A stretch of 63,141 nt of DNA from Gnetum montanum (GCA_015680685.1 MNCI01002250.1:436959-500099), one strand, 5' to 3'. Shown: positions 33,331-47,200, counted from the first letter of the stretch. Notes: generated from the letters alone by a model not told the origin. Translations and numbers: made by a program.

Positions 33331-35810
33331 TCCTTGAGAATACTCTTTTGCATGGTAGCAAACTTTTTCACTTTGTTTTTAATTCAAAGGGAATTCCGGC
33401 TGCTGGTAATTATTGTGCGCACTGAGAGCTGTCCATCCCATCGGCAAGATGCGTGGCCGTCATGAGCACCGCATTTTTTCAAGTTAATGAACATATTCAA
33501 TGGTAGAAAACGTCCCTTGGGAGGGACATAATAAATAATGCAAAGAGTGTTCCGCCTTCCCAAATGGTCCCACACTGGTCTTCAGTAGGCCGACCAGTGT
33601 GGGAGCAATTTGATTCACCTTCGTTTGTCACTCGTTATGGCATGGCATGAAAGTGTTTGGAGTTTGGAATCTAGCTCTTCATTGGTTTGTTGCATGTCAG
33701 AACACACTTTTTTTAGCGCCGTTGTGCTGACAAGACGCAACTATTACGATGATGAATGAAAAGGTGACCACAATACAAGCAACCTTAGGAGTGTGGTCTT
33801 GGAATGCAGGTATTTAAAAATATATGTAGTCAACACGGAATTTTTATGGTGTTTCCATGTAACATCATATTCTTAAAAGTACACAAGAATAAAAGGTAAT
33901 GTTCATTATTATAAAATGTAATGTTCATTATTATAATGAAAAAAAGCTTTTTAGTACAACACCTAGTGATACAAATGTAATTTAAATATTAAATATTTAC
34001 TTTTAAATATAGGTTTACTAAGAAAATATTTTAACTATAGATTTTTTTAGCACTCAAGAAATTTAAGTTAGAGTGTTCCATAAGGCTATTTCATTATTGC
34101 CATACCCAAAAGTGAAGGCAAGCATCCATACCTCTCTTATGAGGGACAAGTGTTCTAACAATTATGCTACACTTCTAAGTACTATGGATACTCTTTTTCT
34201 TAATGCACATAAAAAATGCATGGCTTTAATACTTACTAATGCATGTAATAAATGGGAAATTTTCATGCATATAAGCAAAGGCCATGACTCAATGAGGCAT
34301 AACTCATTTACTTGGAACACATAGATTCTAATTTGCAAGTTACTATATTGTTTCCAAAGTGCATGCTTGGACATGTGCCAACCATGAAAACCCATAGTCA
34401 AATGCCTCACATACTTAAATAGTTAATCTATGTTGATAAAATAAAGCACCTAGATGATAAATAAAGGTGAAGAGTTAAAATTTAGCATTTCATTTGATGC
34501 TAATTTCTCCTTTTTAGCAATTTAACTTGAAAAAACTACTCCCATTTATTACTAGTTAAAAGGACAAAATTTATAGTCTTTGCCTCTAATTTTTATGAAT
34601 GCTTTTTTAGGTGATAATTCAAGCCATGATTATTACCAACATCATAATGCAAAGTCAAATTATAGTTTTTGCTATTATAACTTTGATTCTAGCATGGAAT
34701 GTTGAGTTATAATTTAATGGGAGCTAAGATGATGAGAACTTAAGCAAGGCTTGCTAATAACATTCTAATACTTGATGGGAATAATAGCTAAGAGATGGTG
34801 ATCTTATACATTTAATTTATTAGATCTAATATGGTGTAAATAAAATTGCCTCATCTTTTGCATTAGCCCAAATCTATGTTTGCATTTGCCCAAATCTATG
34901 TTAAAATCTTCTATTGTTAAAAAAAAGTTTCAATTCCAACACCCACCACTTATTATCACTATTATTTGTGGCTCATAGCTATCTGTCCTATAAATTGGTA
35001 TAGGGATGTCATAATATGTTACTTGAGAACCATCCATCCAATCTTGCAAAACACTTATTCTTAACTCATCACATAGTTCCTATTGCTCATAACCAAAAAG
35101 TCTTTCAAACAAACACTCTCATTGTAGAAAGCTTGAGGTTTAGTGTACCATTTCATTTAATGATTATCCTATGACCGGACTAGAAATTGACACTATTATG
35201 ATTATTTTTAGAGATCTCTATCATATAAAAAGTTCAAAATTTTTGAATACCTCTATGTGCTAGTACTTTTTAAAGATGCTTATTATTTACAAGGTGTAAT
35301 AGAAGGAAGGTTATAAGATTGGATTTATTGTTGTTGTTGTTGTAGTTTAATCATTATATATTGAAATTCAATGTGTTATTGTTCATTCAAACATGTTTTT
35401 ACTTTTGCTCTTTTAATTGTGAAATTCTCATAACAATAATTTTTATATTAACATGTTTTTATATTAACATGAATAATTATTTTAATGTGAAATTCTCAAC
35501 TTCTTCTTAATTAAACGGATAAAGAATGCATTGGAGATCAGGATCAGAGTGTATGTATACTCAATTAACACGGCAGGACAAAACACAGAGTTGACCCCAC
35601 AATTCTATTGGGTAAAAAAGAAACCAGAAAACAAACTGTCTTTGAGACAAATTGAAAGCTTTTCTTTGACCTACACTGCTCAGCTGTATAAAATATCAGA
35701 AAAGATCTTATTTCAAGGAATTGGAAGACGCAACAATAACAATCATACGGATCATTATGTGATAATAAACAAATGATGTAAATGCGAGAAAGAAGAGAGA
35801 GAGAATCTGA
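33331..35810. other. AT-rich intergenic DNA with one perfect hairpin
   Basis: No gene was recognised. A 13 bp perfect inverted repeat with an 11-base loop lies at 33568-33604. A short duplication (taatgttcattattataa) occurs at about 33897-33941. A (GTT)n run is near 35325-35345. The remainder shows nothing I can support. Confidence 0.5.
33568..33604. repeat. Perfect 13 bp inverted repeat (hairpin)
   Basis: TCCCACACTGGTC at 33568-33580 pairs fully with GACCAGTGTGGGA at 33592-33604 around an 11-base loop. It is short, but its GC content is high for the region. It could be a transposon scar, an RNA hairpin or chance. Confidence 0.6.
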
Positions 35811-36520
35811 AATAACGTAAATCTTATTTAGCAAGGGCAGCGGACGGTAGGCAGGGACCATGAACATCCAACAAGAACAACCGGAAACGACGAAACCCCA
35901 CACACAGCAGAACCGGCGCCATCGCGGAAGCGTCTCAAAGCTCTGCAAATGCTTTTCCATTTGTCCATTCTCATTCTCATCCTCATCATCATCATCCTGA
36001 TCCTGAATTCTCCTGTTGCTCCTCCTTCTGTGCTCTTTTTCTGGCCATGGCCGTCCATGACATGGATCCTCTGGTACTCTTTAGACGCAGGAGACATCGA
36101 TATAGTAGTCCTCATTTTCCAACTTGAAAATTCTTGCGCTCAAACTTCTCTGCAATTTGGACGGATGCCCATTTGTTTCTTGCTTTTTGCGATTTTGCTT
36201 TCTACACTGAAGCCGCGGCCCTTTTGAAGGCACACTAGTGCAGAGAGCGGGCCTGCAATTGAAAGTGAAAGTGTGAAGTTTCATGTCATCCACTGCATGC
36301 TTTGCATCGCTGATTGCCCTTGCTCTGCTGCTGTGTTTGTCGCAGTGTTGTTGTCGGCATCGTGACTCAGAGGCATTGATTCCTTTTTTTAACATTCTTC
36401 CACATATTACACTCCAAATCGCCACTGATTTCAGCAGACCGCTCAGCCACCGCTACTGTAGTCACATTTATTTGTTGCATGTTGTTGGATTTTCTTCTTC
36501 TTTTAATTAGAACGCTCTTC
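35811..36520. other. GC-richer island, possible host gene fragment
   Basis: Frames are open on both strands. On plus, 36283-36510 begins MSSTACFASLIALALLLCLS, which looks like a secretion signal peptide, followed by QCCCRHRDSEAL. On minus, frames at 36115-35828 and 36425-36081 include Lys/Arg-rich stretches. A CATCAT/CATCCT microsatellite (about 35968-36000) explains a run of Met and Arg or of Ile and Leu in the frames over it. No product can be named. The signal-peptide-like start is the best hint of a real gene. Confidence 0.28.
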
Positions 36521-39057
36521 TACGACACCTTTGTTCGGCACTTGTTTGTCGTAGTTACCAAACACGGTCTGAATTCACAACGAATTCCGCTGCTGTTGCT
36601 GCATTTTCTCATTTTCAAGAGGTAGTAGATGAAGAGTCCCTGTCTCGGCATCGGATTTCATAAAATGAATATATTAAAAATAAAAATTCATAGTACAAAA
36701 AATATAGAAGTAGAGGATAAACTCCAAAACATCCAAAAGGCCTAACAGTTTTGGGGTACCTTTTTCAGTTTTCATCTTTGCAACTATAATTGGAAAACTT
36801 TTCCTTTGGATTAGTAAAAGATCTTGTCCTTTGGATTAATATAAGGTGGATGAAAAGATGAAGGAAAATCTGTTTTGATATTCTCCAAGGCAAATTTCTC
36901 CACTAGGCCTTTGTTATGCTATTTTTTTTATTCTATCTATATCATATTTTCTTGCTTTTTGTTCCTGTACATATTCTCACCAAAAATAAATTACCTTATC
37001 CATTTTTTTATTAGGCTTATATTAAGAATCCAAGCAATATATAAGGAACTCCCAAGGGAGCATCCTTGTTAGATCACAACACAACAATTGGCCAATGCCT
37101 AAGCTATAATTCTCACTTGCAATTCTTTTCCATTGTATTCATTAATTTTCTTTGTGCTCAATCTTGAAGGTGTGCTGCTGCTATTGGTCTAGGAACTAAT
37201 TTTTATTGAGGTTTTTCACCTTGAAAGTTTTCCCTCGGGTAACTCTGTGTTTTGCCAATTTTTGAATTATTCTTCATTTTTTTCTAAAACAAAATTTATT
37301 AGTATTGTGTGCGAGAGAATGGGAATAATAGATAAGAAGCACCCTCATAGGTTTTCACTTCATACTAAAAGCTTCTATTAATAAAAAAGAAAAATTAAAG
37401 AAAAACATTTAGGAATTCATGTGAAGCATCATTAGTTATTGAATAATATTACCTTGAAATGAAAATAAAAGAAAATTAGTTGTGAGTAATCTTACCATAA
37501 ACTCATAATGAAAGAAAATTAGTAGAAGATGTTTGTAAAAAACTATATAAACTTCGAAATTTTCTAAAGAATAAGACCATAAAAACAATGCAAATATGAA
37601 GTAAAAATTGTTAGAATTAAGGAATGTCACCAAATAAAACATTCAAATTCTCTTATTAAGAGTTTACCGCAAATCTACTACTCATCAATCATGAGCGAGG
37701 TTGGATGGACACTTTTCTCCGATCCTTGTAGTGGCATAAATCAAGGTATAATTAATTATTTTAAGCATTGTTGCTGAGCCATTTTGGTAGGTTTCTAATT
37801 TAATTTATGTTATCGATGAGTTATAAGCTTTACCATCTTTAACAACTGACTAATGTCGTGAAAGCAAGAATTTTGATGACTATTACTATTTCATTAATCA
37901 TGTCATTATTAGCTCTACTTCCTCACCAGATCATGAGCTCTATGCCTTCTCATTTAGTAAGGAACTACAATGTCTATTGTCATAATTGTTTTGTTTGGTC
38001 AAAAGGGATAAGTTGGTTAAACAAAATTTGTTAAATGATCATCATAAAAGTAAGAATTAGAGTGATTATTATTATTTCATTCATGTTGCCATTATTAGCT
38101 TTATGCCTCCTCTGATTTAGTAAGGTGCTACAAGGTCTATTTTCATAGTTATTTGGTCAAAATGGATGAGATAGTTAAAAAAAATTTGTTGAAAGGCAGC
38201 ATTAACTTGGCAACCATAATTTCACCAAATGCAAGCATGATGTATATGAACATGGTCCATGTACCAATAAATTGAAGGTGAAGGCACAAGCACTTTATTT
38301 CATTTTATTTTTTGGAATATGATTTACTTAGAAGTTCAAGCTCATTGTCTATTTATTAACTATTCACAAAATTTTAGTGAAATTTAAGCAAACCAAATTT
38401 TCTAAAGCAATGATGGTATTTCTAGTGGATACAATGCCTAAAGACATGGAATATCTCATTAGAGGTAGTGCAATGTAAGCCTAAGTAGATAGACAAGTTA
38501 GTTAATAAGTAAGCACTATAATAATTATCATCAAATTTGTTTCAATTCTAGTGGGCAATGTTGAGTTATAAAGTTCTAACTAAACTATATTACAATTCTT
38601 TTAGGGTTTCAACACTACCCCCCACCCCACCCTCTAATTATCATCAAATGTAGAAGGCAAGAAGAAATTTTACTTGAAGCATATTAGGGACAATCAACTA
38701 GAGTTAGAAATTTCTTATCTTACAACTAAACTCCCAAGTAGATCTCACAACTCAATCATCATGTTTCATTTGAGTTGACATCAACTTAGGATAAAAATTG
38801 GGAAATAGATCAACCTCCTTGGAGAAGAGCACACATGCAGGTTATGTTGATCAAGAACTCTTGTAGATGAGAAGTATGTTTCTCTTAATTTTCATTTCAT
38901 TGAGCATCTTAGACAAAAGTATATAATTGTAATAAAACATGTGTATGATATATTTTTGTTGCATCTTTTTGGTGATTCACCACTTCGTTAAATCTATTTT
39001 TATTTTCTATGAGGTGAATATACTATTCGTTCAATAAATAATTTTTGATATATGGGC
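36521..39057. other. AT-rich intergenic DNA, possible old LTR, diverged duplication
   Basis: About 36720-37260 has an LTR-like look ('ggaaaacttttcctttgg', 'caagcaatatataaggaact', 'gttttccctcgggtaactc'), but no partner or target duplication was found. Two diverged copies of a unit of about 185 bp lie at about 37855-38035 and 38040-38205, sharing 'ttatttcat', 'ccattattagct', 'atttagtaagg' and 'ttggtcaaaa'. No gene was recognised. Confidence 0.4.
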
Positions 39058-39062
39058 ATAAT

Positions 39063-39952
39063 TGATGAACTGTCATTAATATAGGTTGCATTGATACATG
39101 TCTCTTCATGCAGCCTTGTTGATGTACCCTCGTCAATACATTCTAGGATGTGTTGACACACGTATGTCGACGTTGATGTAATGATTGCCTACATAAAATG
39201 TGCACATCCCTCTCATTTATGACACCTTTTTGGTCTTAGCCTTAGCTAGATTCTTTCATTTTCTTCCTTTTAGAATTAGAATATTTTTCCTCTAAGTGTC
39301 CATAGCATAGATTTATGAGATTTCATGACATTCTATTCAAGTGCCTATGCACCTGGACACATTTGCTTAGATGATAATAAAATTGAGATTTCCTACATCA
39401 AGTGTAGCACTTTGACTAACATAATTCTACTCTCCAACACTTTACATTACATGCAATTTACTTTCTCGTTATTAATTGGTTAATTAATATTATCATTCAT
39501 AAGCCATGTGACTACGACCATTTCAAGCATAACATATATTGCTTGGTAATCCCAGTAGTGGATACTTGGTGCGCCTAGCAGTATACACTTGGTAACCTAG
39601 AAGCATTAATATAGGTTTAGGATGTGTATGAAAAATGGAAACAAATACTCCATGTTAGGAGAGTTAGTTAATGAAGTAGTTAATTAGTTAATTAATTTAA
39701 TTCTCAAATCTTTATTCAATCATCTAGCAAATAGGAGAAACATAATAAAAAATATATTATGTTGCAACAACACTTAACCATATTCACAACTTAACACAAG
39801 TATGGATTGGGAAGACAACAACTTACAACTACACAATTCACTGTTTAAGAATATTGGCAACCTAGGTAACTAAGTCCATGGAATTTGACGATATCACGTG
39901 TAAACGCTTGTGATTCATATGGTTGGACATAGTAACTATCAATAGCTCATCA
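39063..39952 (+). repeat. Solo LTR, Athila-type, with intact target duplication
   Basis: The LTR is 890 bp, starting TGATGAACTG and ending GCTCATCA. ATAAT occurs at 39058-39062 and 39953-39957 as a perfect 5 bp target duplication. Internal landmarks match the LTRs at 2790 and 40753 ('catttatgacacctttttgg', 'ttggtaatcccagtagtgg', the terminal 'cttgtgattcatatggttgg'). No primer site or gag follows, so it is a solo LTR. Confidence 0.9.
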
Positions 39953-39957
39953 ATAAT

Positions 39958-40752
39958 AAAATCTTTAATTTTAGTTACAATTTCAATTGAAGACTTTTTT
40001 ATATTATCTTAGCAATCATTTGTAAAAGAATAATTCTTACCAAAGTTTTTTTTTCTAATATACAAACAGTAGATTGGGTTTTGATAGACCATCACATTTC
40101 ACATACAAGCATTCTAGCAATGGTTGTTAAGATTAACTATAGAGGTTGAATCAATCTAATAGATCCATAAGGATTTGAGCATAAAATAAAAAAAATTTAA
40201 GTTCAACATTTTAATATATTTTGATTTTTGCTAAACATATCACATAATTATGTACATTTAAGTTTATATGAAAAATGTTTTAATTATTTTAAATAAAAAA
40301 CTAAAACAAGGCTTACACCATGTGTTGATTGGAAAGCATCCTTGGTGTATAAAGAGTATTAAACTCTTTCTCCATTGATTTAATGTACTTGGAATTTCTT
40401 TTCAATAATATTATTTATTTTTTGGGATCTAACAAACCACCTCACATCCCACACCCACCAAACAAAAGAAAATCTTTGATTAATTAATGTATAATTAAAC
40501 TTTTACTTTGTTATTTATTATATTATTTCTAAATTCATATCCTTACATAATTAGTTGATTAATACTTGAATTTATTATGTTGTTTAATTTGTTTTTGCTA
40601 GCTTTCGTACTTTTCTTCTTGTCCTTTAATAAACTTTAATCATAATTAGGGTTAAATACACTTAGATCCAAGATCAAAACTAAAGTAAGATTCAACATGT
40701 AGTTGATGTAAATTTTCCATGAAAGTTTTTACATACATGATGAATCATGTTT
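39958..40752. other. AT-rich spacer between two Athila-type LTRs
   Basis: Nothing recognisable. The sequence is AT-rich with no open frame of note. Confidence 0.6.
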
Positions 40753-41581
40753 TGATGTGCTTCGATTTCGATATCAGAGCCTCAATATTAGATACCCGAT
40801 ATTGAACCCCAAGAAGCGGTGTCGAATATTCGATATTGCAGGATATATGCCAACCCATAAATATAGCACTTAGGCACATAATTTTTAAGTAAGTTTTTGC
40901 ATAAAGTAATTAAGTTCTTGTAGTTTAGGCATTCTAGAGTTAGAATATTTCTAAGTGCCCATAATAGGAGTCTGAGTGTGTACGGATCTTTATTTGAGCA
41001 CTGATGTACCTGAGCACAGCAGTGTGATAGAAATAAAAATGAGCCCTTTTGATAATCCTTGCAACACTAAGAATAGATTAATATTGCATTTAATGCATTT
41101 ATTATTCATGCATTTTACTTTATTGCACTTTAATTAAGCACTTAATTTCTAGTTGTTAATGCACATAAGCATGACCACTTTGAGAATACGCATAGTAGTT
41201 GGAAACCCAGAAATGCTTAATTTTTGGTAATCCAATAGTGCTATATGCATTCAGGATGTGTTTGGAGAGTGGGAATGGGTACTTGTGTTATGATAGCTAG
41301 GCAGTAGATAAACTAGATATTAAATTACCCTACCTTTTATTCTTTCTTTAGGCAATTAAATTTATAAAACATAAAATGATAAAAATCATATACCTTAATT
41401 GCACCTAACCATATACTTATACCTCATGAGTGAAGCTAAGAAGATAACGATCATCCTGATTAGATTTCACTTCCTAGAGCTAGTGTAGTTAGGAACTTAG
41501 GGTCTATGGAGTTTGACCAAATTATGCATGAATGCTTGTGATTCATATGGTTGGATGTAGGGGGTACCTTGTAGCTCATTA
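40753..41581 (+). repeat. ATH-2 5' LTR
   Basis: The LTR is about 829 bp, from TGATGTGCTTCGATTTCG to GCTCATTA. U3 has worn GATATC/GATATTG repeats (about 40770-40845) and a TATA-like 'ataaatatag' (about 40856). The 3' part has the family blocks 'gcatgaccactttgag', 'ttggtaatccaatagtg', 'aggatgtgtttgg' and 'cttgtgattcatatggttgg'. Its length is close to the ATH-1 LTR (822 bp). Confidence 0.82.
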
Positions 41582-41741
41582 TTGGCAACATTGCCGAAGA
41601 CCTTTTAGTTGTTATCTGAACTATTTAAGAATTAGTGGATATTACTCAAAATTGTTGGAACAAACCCTAGAATCATATCACACTTTAAAATAATGACAAC
41701 GATATTTAAAAGTACACTACATTTTTATTCTCTAACATAAA

Positions 41742-44287
41742 ATGTCTCCTTCTCATAGGAACGATTCTCTATCCAAGTCTAACGAAGTTCATTAGTAGGT
41801 GCCCCAAAAATATCGAGTGGTATATGCTCATCTTGATGAGTATGTACCCAACTTCACCTTCATCCTACACTAGGATGAATAGTTGTGGTGGTGTGACATG
41901 CAGGGCAACATTATGTTGTTTCCTAATCAATTTGTTCCTACGATGCTCCAACAAACTTTTGTGCATTTGGGTCTCAAGTGACTTCATGCTAAATATGTTG
42001 TGTAGGATAGTGACACTAGGGATTATCATCCCACTAAAGCACAACATCTTAGGGATTGACAATAAGAATAGCATCTTGAATTTGCAAAGGGGAAGTGGTT
42101 CAGTGATTCCCCATTCCTACTATACCAAAAAGATGGTGAAGAACCCTTCTCTGGGGGTTTTCCATTTAGTGAAATTCCTCTCTTTGAATTTATTGAAGGA
42201 GGTCAAAACTAGAACCTAAAATCCATAATTCACAATCCTAGTTCTGGCAAGAATTGATCCAACAACAAAGGAGGATCTAAAGAGGAAAGTCGTGGTAGGG
42301 ATGTGGACAAGAAACAAGAGCATGATCTTTGCCACAATCATCTGAAAGGGGGTAACAGGCACTGTGATGGTGCTAGTCCTTCTTTCTCTTCACCTTCATC
42401 ATNAACTGTGATGGTGCTAGTCCTTCTTTCTCTTCACCTTCATCATCATCATCATCTTCTTCTTCTACCTTTGATTGTAATCGCAGGGGTCGTGACTATG
42501 ATGGAGGTGACTGATGAGATCAAAATAACAAAAGGGATCATTACGTGGGCTAAGACTAGGGTATGGGCAATCAAGAGAGATCTATCACCATGAATGAAGA
42601 GGTAGTAGATGGCATCGTAGGCATCAAAATCAAGGCCTAGATGAACTTTTGCTTGCTACCTAGAGTATGATAAAAACTGCAGAGGTAGTAAAAATTCCCA
42701 CAAGGCATGTAAAGGATAGTTGAATCAAAAGACTAGACATGAGCAATATTCCTTAGTTTGAAAGGGGATATAACTTAGATCTACAAAATCATCTCCAAGC
42801 CTTTCAAGATGTATGTGCCTTGTAGAATATAGAAAATGAGTGGAAAAAACTTAATTTGTTTCCTAGGATGTTAATTAAAAAAGTAAAGAACTGGTACTAA
42901 TCCTTAGAACCAAAATTTATCAGATGATGGAGTATAATGCTTGAGTTGTTTAATGACAAATATCAAATGTACTCTTGAGTGTACAACTTGAGAAGGTAGA
43001 TTCGAGGATGAAAACAAGGGATACACGAACCCTTGGATGCCACCTTCAACTGATACTGTTCCTTATTGCATAGATGTCCTAGCCATGGTTATTCTCAACT
43101 GGATCAACTTTGCCACATTGTAGACAGGCTTCAATTTGAAATGAGGAGAATCCTTAGTGTTTATACCCAAGGGCAACTATAAGAATTAAGCACTCATCAG
43201 ATCCAAATATTGATTGAGTAGGTAGCAAAAGAGGATGGAAAATTAAGGAAATGAGAATGTGTAGAAGAGTACAACTATGAATCTTCTATTTGCAAGATGA
43301 AGGCTTAATTCTCTGAGAGTGAGGAAGAATTATCAATTGATGAGGTGATGAATAGAAAATCCTTGTTGCTTCAAAAATTCCAATTTGAAACTATGGCTAA
43401 GGTTGATCAGTTATAGGACTCCATGGATATTAGATTTCAAGCTATCCTAAAAATTGCTAAAGTGTCCAAGGAACAAGGTAGTGATCATGAGCATAGAAGG
43501 TGCAAGGAAGCTAAAAATGCCTATCAAAGATGTAAGGACAAGATTGATATAGTGGGAGAAGTTGTGGAAAGAAAATCAGATGATGATGGTGGGTGCAACA
43601 TCTGCCATTATGAACATCTTAAGGAATGTTGTCCTATTGTGTTGCACTTATAGGAATCTGGGGCATATTCCTTGAATCCATAACTAGCACAAAGGCAAAC
43701 ACCCAGAAGAGTGCCTTATCCTCAAGGCAATTCTAGGTAGGTCCACCAACAACAACAATATTATCCAATTGGAACTCCATTGCAACCATATGAATAGTAT
43801 CAATAATGGAAGCAACCACAATCATGGGTGCTAGCACCACTAAGATAGCCATACCCTTATAGAGAACTTGATCCATATGGTTATTATGTTTAGCAACCCT
43901 TATCTTCACATGACTCCTCCAATTATGGTTTTACTTTCTAACCTCACTACTCTCTTGATTATTATTGAACTCATTCTCCACATGCAAGGAGGGATACCAC
44001 CTTTTACCCTTATCCTCCTCCTATTCCTACACATGTTCCTCCATCCTCTGCACAAGTACCGCTTACTCCATCTATGCAGGGAGGACTCCGAGCTCAACCA
44101 CAACAATGCAACATTACTAGAACTATTAATCTACAATCGATTCATCAACCCAGTGGTTCAGAAACTCGATCAAAGAAAAGACATTTCTTCCAATCCAATA
44201 GTTCATTTAAGCCCTCACATACATCAGTAGTTGGCAACCCTATTCCTCTGTCTCCCTCTATATCAAATTCCTTTGAGTCCCCTTGAA
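41742..44287 (+). pseudogene. gag: ATH-2 gag, inactivated
   Basis: The start MSPSHRNDSLSKSNEVH at 41742 corresponds to the ATH-1 gag start. The core reads IPQFERGYNLDLQNHLQAFQ (about 42755) and continues DVCALQNIENEWKKLNLF, and QILIE*VAKEDGK parallels QELIK*VAKEEGE of ATH-1. A coiled segment (43423-43560) leads into the zinc knuckle CNICHYEHLKECC (CX2CX3HX4C), intact here. A Pro-rich tail runs to 44287. The 41824-42219 and 42303-42593 frames include extra sequence not seen in ATH-1. A single N at 42403 sits between two exact 42-base copies, which suggests a faulty join in the assembly. Many stops and frameshifts are present. Confidence 0.75.
42361..42446. other. Probable assembly join: single N between exact 42-base repeats
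   Basis: 'actgtgatggtgctagtcct' and the bases after it, down to 'ttcatcat', occur at 42361-42402 and again at 42405-42446, with 'Na' between. This is typical of two contigs placed end to end without merging their overlap. Confidence 0.8.
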
Positions 44288-44299
44288 ACCAAATACTAT

Positions 44300-47200
44300 T
44301 GAGGATCCATATTGTTATGCTTACTTATGCTATATCTAATTAGATTTGTGCTGGAAACCTTCCCAAGAAATTAGTTGATCCTAGGAGTCCTCTTATTTAT
44401 TGGAAGATTGCTAGGAATGAACTATGTAAAGCTCTTCTTGATTCAAGTTTCAATGTCAATCTGATTTCTCATAGGATGTGTTCTACATGGAGCTTGCCTC
44501 CTCTAAAGAAGAGCAATATCATATTGGAATTTGCAAACTAGTTCATCACTGTTCCATTGGGACTGCTAGAAGACGTTATGACCATTGTTTATGGGTGGTC
44601 TTATTCTACTGAATTCCTTGTAATCAAGGTGGAGAACTATAAAGGGGGCTTTCCAATCATCATAGAAAGGGCTTGGTTGAGCACAATTGATGCAAAAATG
44701 GGCATTAGAGATCTTTTCATGGAAATATCTAAAGAAAATATATTCAAGAAGATCGAGAAGAACTGAGTTCCATGCATTGTGTATAGTAATATAGGGTGTA
44801 ATTATGTGTAGAAACTCTAGGTAGTGAAATAAGCATCCATCTATACATGCAAGAAGTGTGCACTAGAAGTTGATATCCAAAGGTGTTTGTATGTAGTAGC
44901 CACAAAACAAGAGGGTACCCAGTGGCTGATTACTAATTTTGAGAGTAGCACACTTTGCATGAAACCTACTGAGAGCTTGACATGTGCATACATTGCAAGC
45001 ATGGATGAACTTGAGCAAGTTCATCACAAACTCTCTAATAATGCAAATGATGATAACTATTGGGAAAAGATGAAAATTCTTAAAAGATTTTAAGCAAGAG
45101 CCCCTTGAATTAAAAACTCTATCAGTTGGCATGAAAAAATAAAAAGCCAGTAATAATCAATGCTAATTTTACTCCAGAATAGAAACATATGCTATTGAAT
45201 GTAATTGAAAAATGGTTAATAGCCTTTGCTTGGTCATATCTAGAACTCACTGAGATTGATCCTAGGATATGCCAGGATCATATCTACACTAATACTACCA
45301 TGAAGAAAAAGAGGCAGCCACAAAGGTAATTAAACCCCAAACTAAAGTAGATCATCAAGAAGGAAATCGAACAACTCCTCAAGATGAGGTTTATTTATCC
45401 CATTGTGGATAGCAAGTGGATTAGTCCACTTGTTATTGTGCTAAAGAAAGGTGGCAAGTGGTGGGTCTGCATCGATTTTTGGCTACTAAATATGGAAATA
45501 TTCAAGCACCATTTTCTATTGCCATTCGTTGATCAAGTGTTATACATAATATCTAGGCATTGCTATTATAGTTTTTTGGATGGTTATAGTGGCTATAACC
45601 AAATTTAGATTGTGTTAGAGGACTAGACCAAAAAAACATTCACAAATCCCTAGGGGACTTTTGCATATCACAAGATGCCTTTTAGTCTATGTAATGCCCT
45701 TACTACATTCCAACACCTAGTCTTTAGCATTTTTCAACAACAGATTGGTAGCAGTGTGAAATTCTTCATGGATGACTTCTCCACCTATGGAGCTACATTT
45801 TAGCAGGCCTTGGACTACCTTGATCAAGTGCTAAAATGATGTGTTGAAAAAAATTTATGGCTCAATTGGCAAAAGAGTCATTTGATGGTCTAGGAGGGCA
45901 TTGTGTTGGGGCACAAAATATCACAAGCAAGAATTGAGGTCAATCCTAAAAAAATAAGGGTCATCCAAGGAATAACTCATCAACTAGAAATTGTCAAAGA
46001 TGTTCAATCATTCCTTGGACATACTAGCTACTACCAGTGATTCATAGAGAATTTATCTAATTTTGCAAAACCATTAGTTGAGCTGGCAAAGAAAGATGCT
46101 CCATTTGTTTGGACCACAGAATGTGAAAAAGCATTCCAGCAAGTGAAGGAGAAATTTGTAGAAACTCCAATTCTACAACCACCTAACTAGTCTAGACCAT
46201 TTCATGTTATGATAGATGTATCAAATTACACCTTGGGAGTTTTTCTTATGTAGATGGATGACAAGAAACATCCATATTACATCCGCTATGCAAGCTGAAA
46301 CATTGTAGATGCATAACTAAACTACACCACCAAAGAAAAATAATTTATGGTAATAGTGTTTGCTCTAGAGAAGTTCAGGCAATTATGTGCTTGGATACAA
46401 AGTGTTTGTGCACACGGACCATACTGCTAATTTCTTTCTGATCAACAAGCTGACGGTGAGCCCTCGTGTCATACGATGGTTGGTGGTCTTATAGGAATTT
46501 GATCTTCTGATGGTAGATTGAAAGGACATTGAGAATGTGGTTGCTGACCACTTTTCTTGGTTGATATGGGACAATAAAGAGGAGGATAATGCACTATCTG
46601 ATTTGTTTTTTTTTTATAAACTCCTCTTTGTTGGGGCTATAACTGAACAATTGTCCATTGAGCCTAAATGATATGATGGCATTCTCACCTATTTTCTCAA
46701 CCAGGAGATGCCACAAAGGTTGGACCATCAGAAGAGACAACAGTTTCTTCACCAAGTAACATGCTTCATGAAGATCAATAGACACCTCTACAAGGTGTGC
46801 ACCAATGGCTTGGTTCGTTGGTTTGTCCTTGATGCTGATCAACTACATGATCTCCAAGATGCTCATAAAGGTTCTTATGGGGGCCACTATGATAGGAGAT
46901 GCATGACCATTAGAATCTTGATGGTAGAGTATTATTGGCCAATAATCTTCCAGGATGCTCATCAATATGTCCATTCTTGTGAAAGTTGCCAACGAGATGG
47001 TGAAATGACTGCTCGAATGGAGGGATTTTAATAGTGGGTCCAACCACTAGAACCCTTCAACATCTAGGGCATACATCATAATCATGCCCATGTCAAATGA
47101 AAAGGCATACATCATAATCATTATGTACTATTGTACAAAATGGGTGGAAGCAGCAACTGTTACTGACTATACATCCTCTATTGCTACTCAATTTGTAGAA

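Noticed and set aside
36720-37260. LTR-like sequence
   Set aside because: No partner copy, primer site or target duplication; mentioned only as possible.
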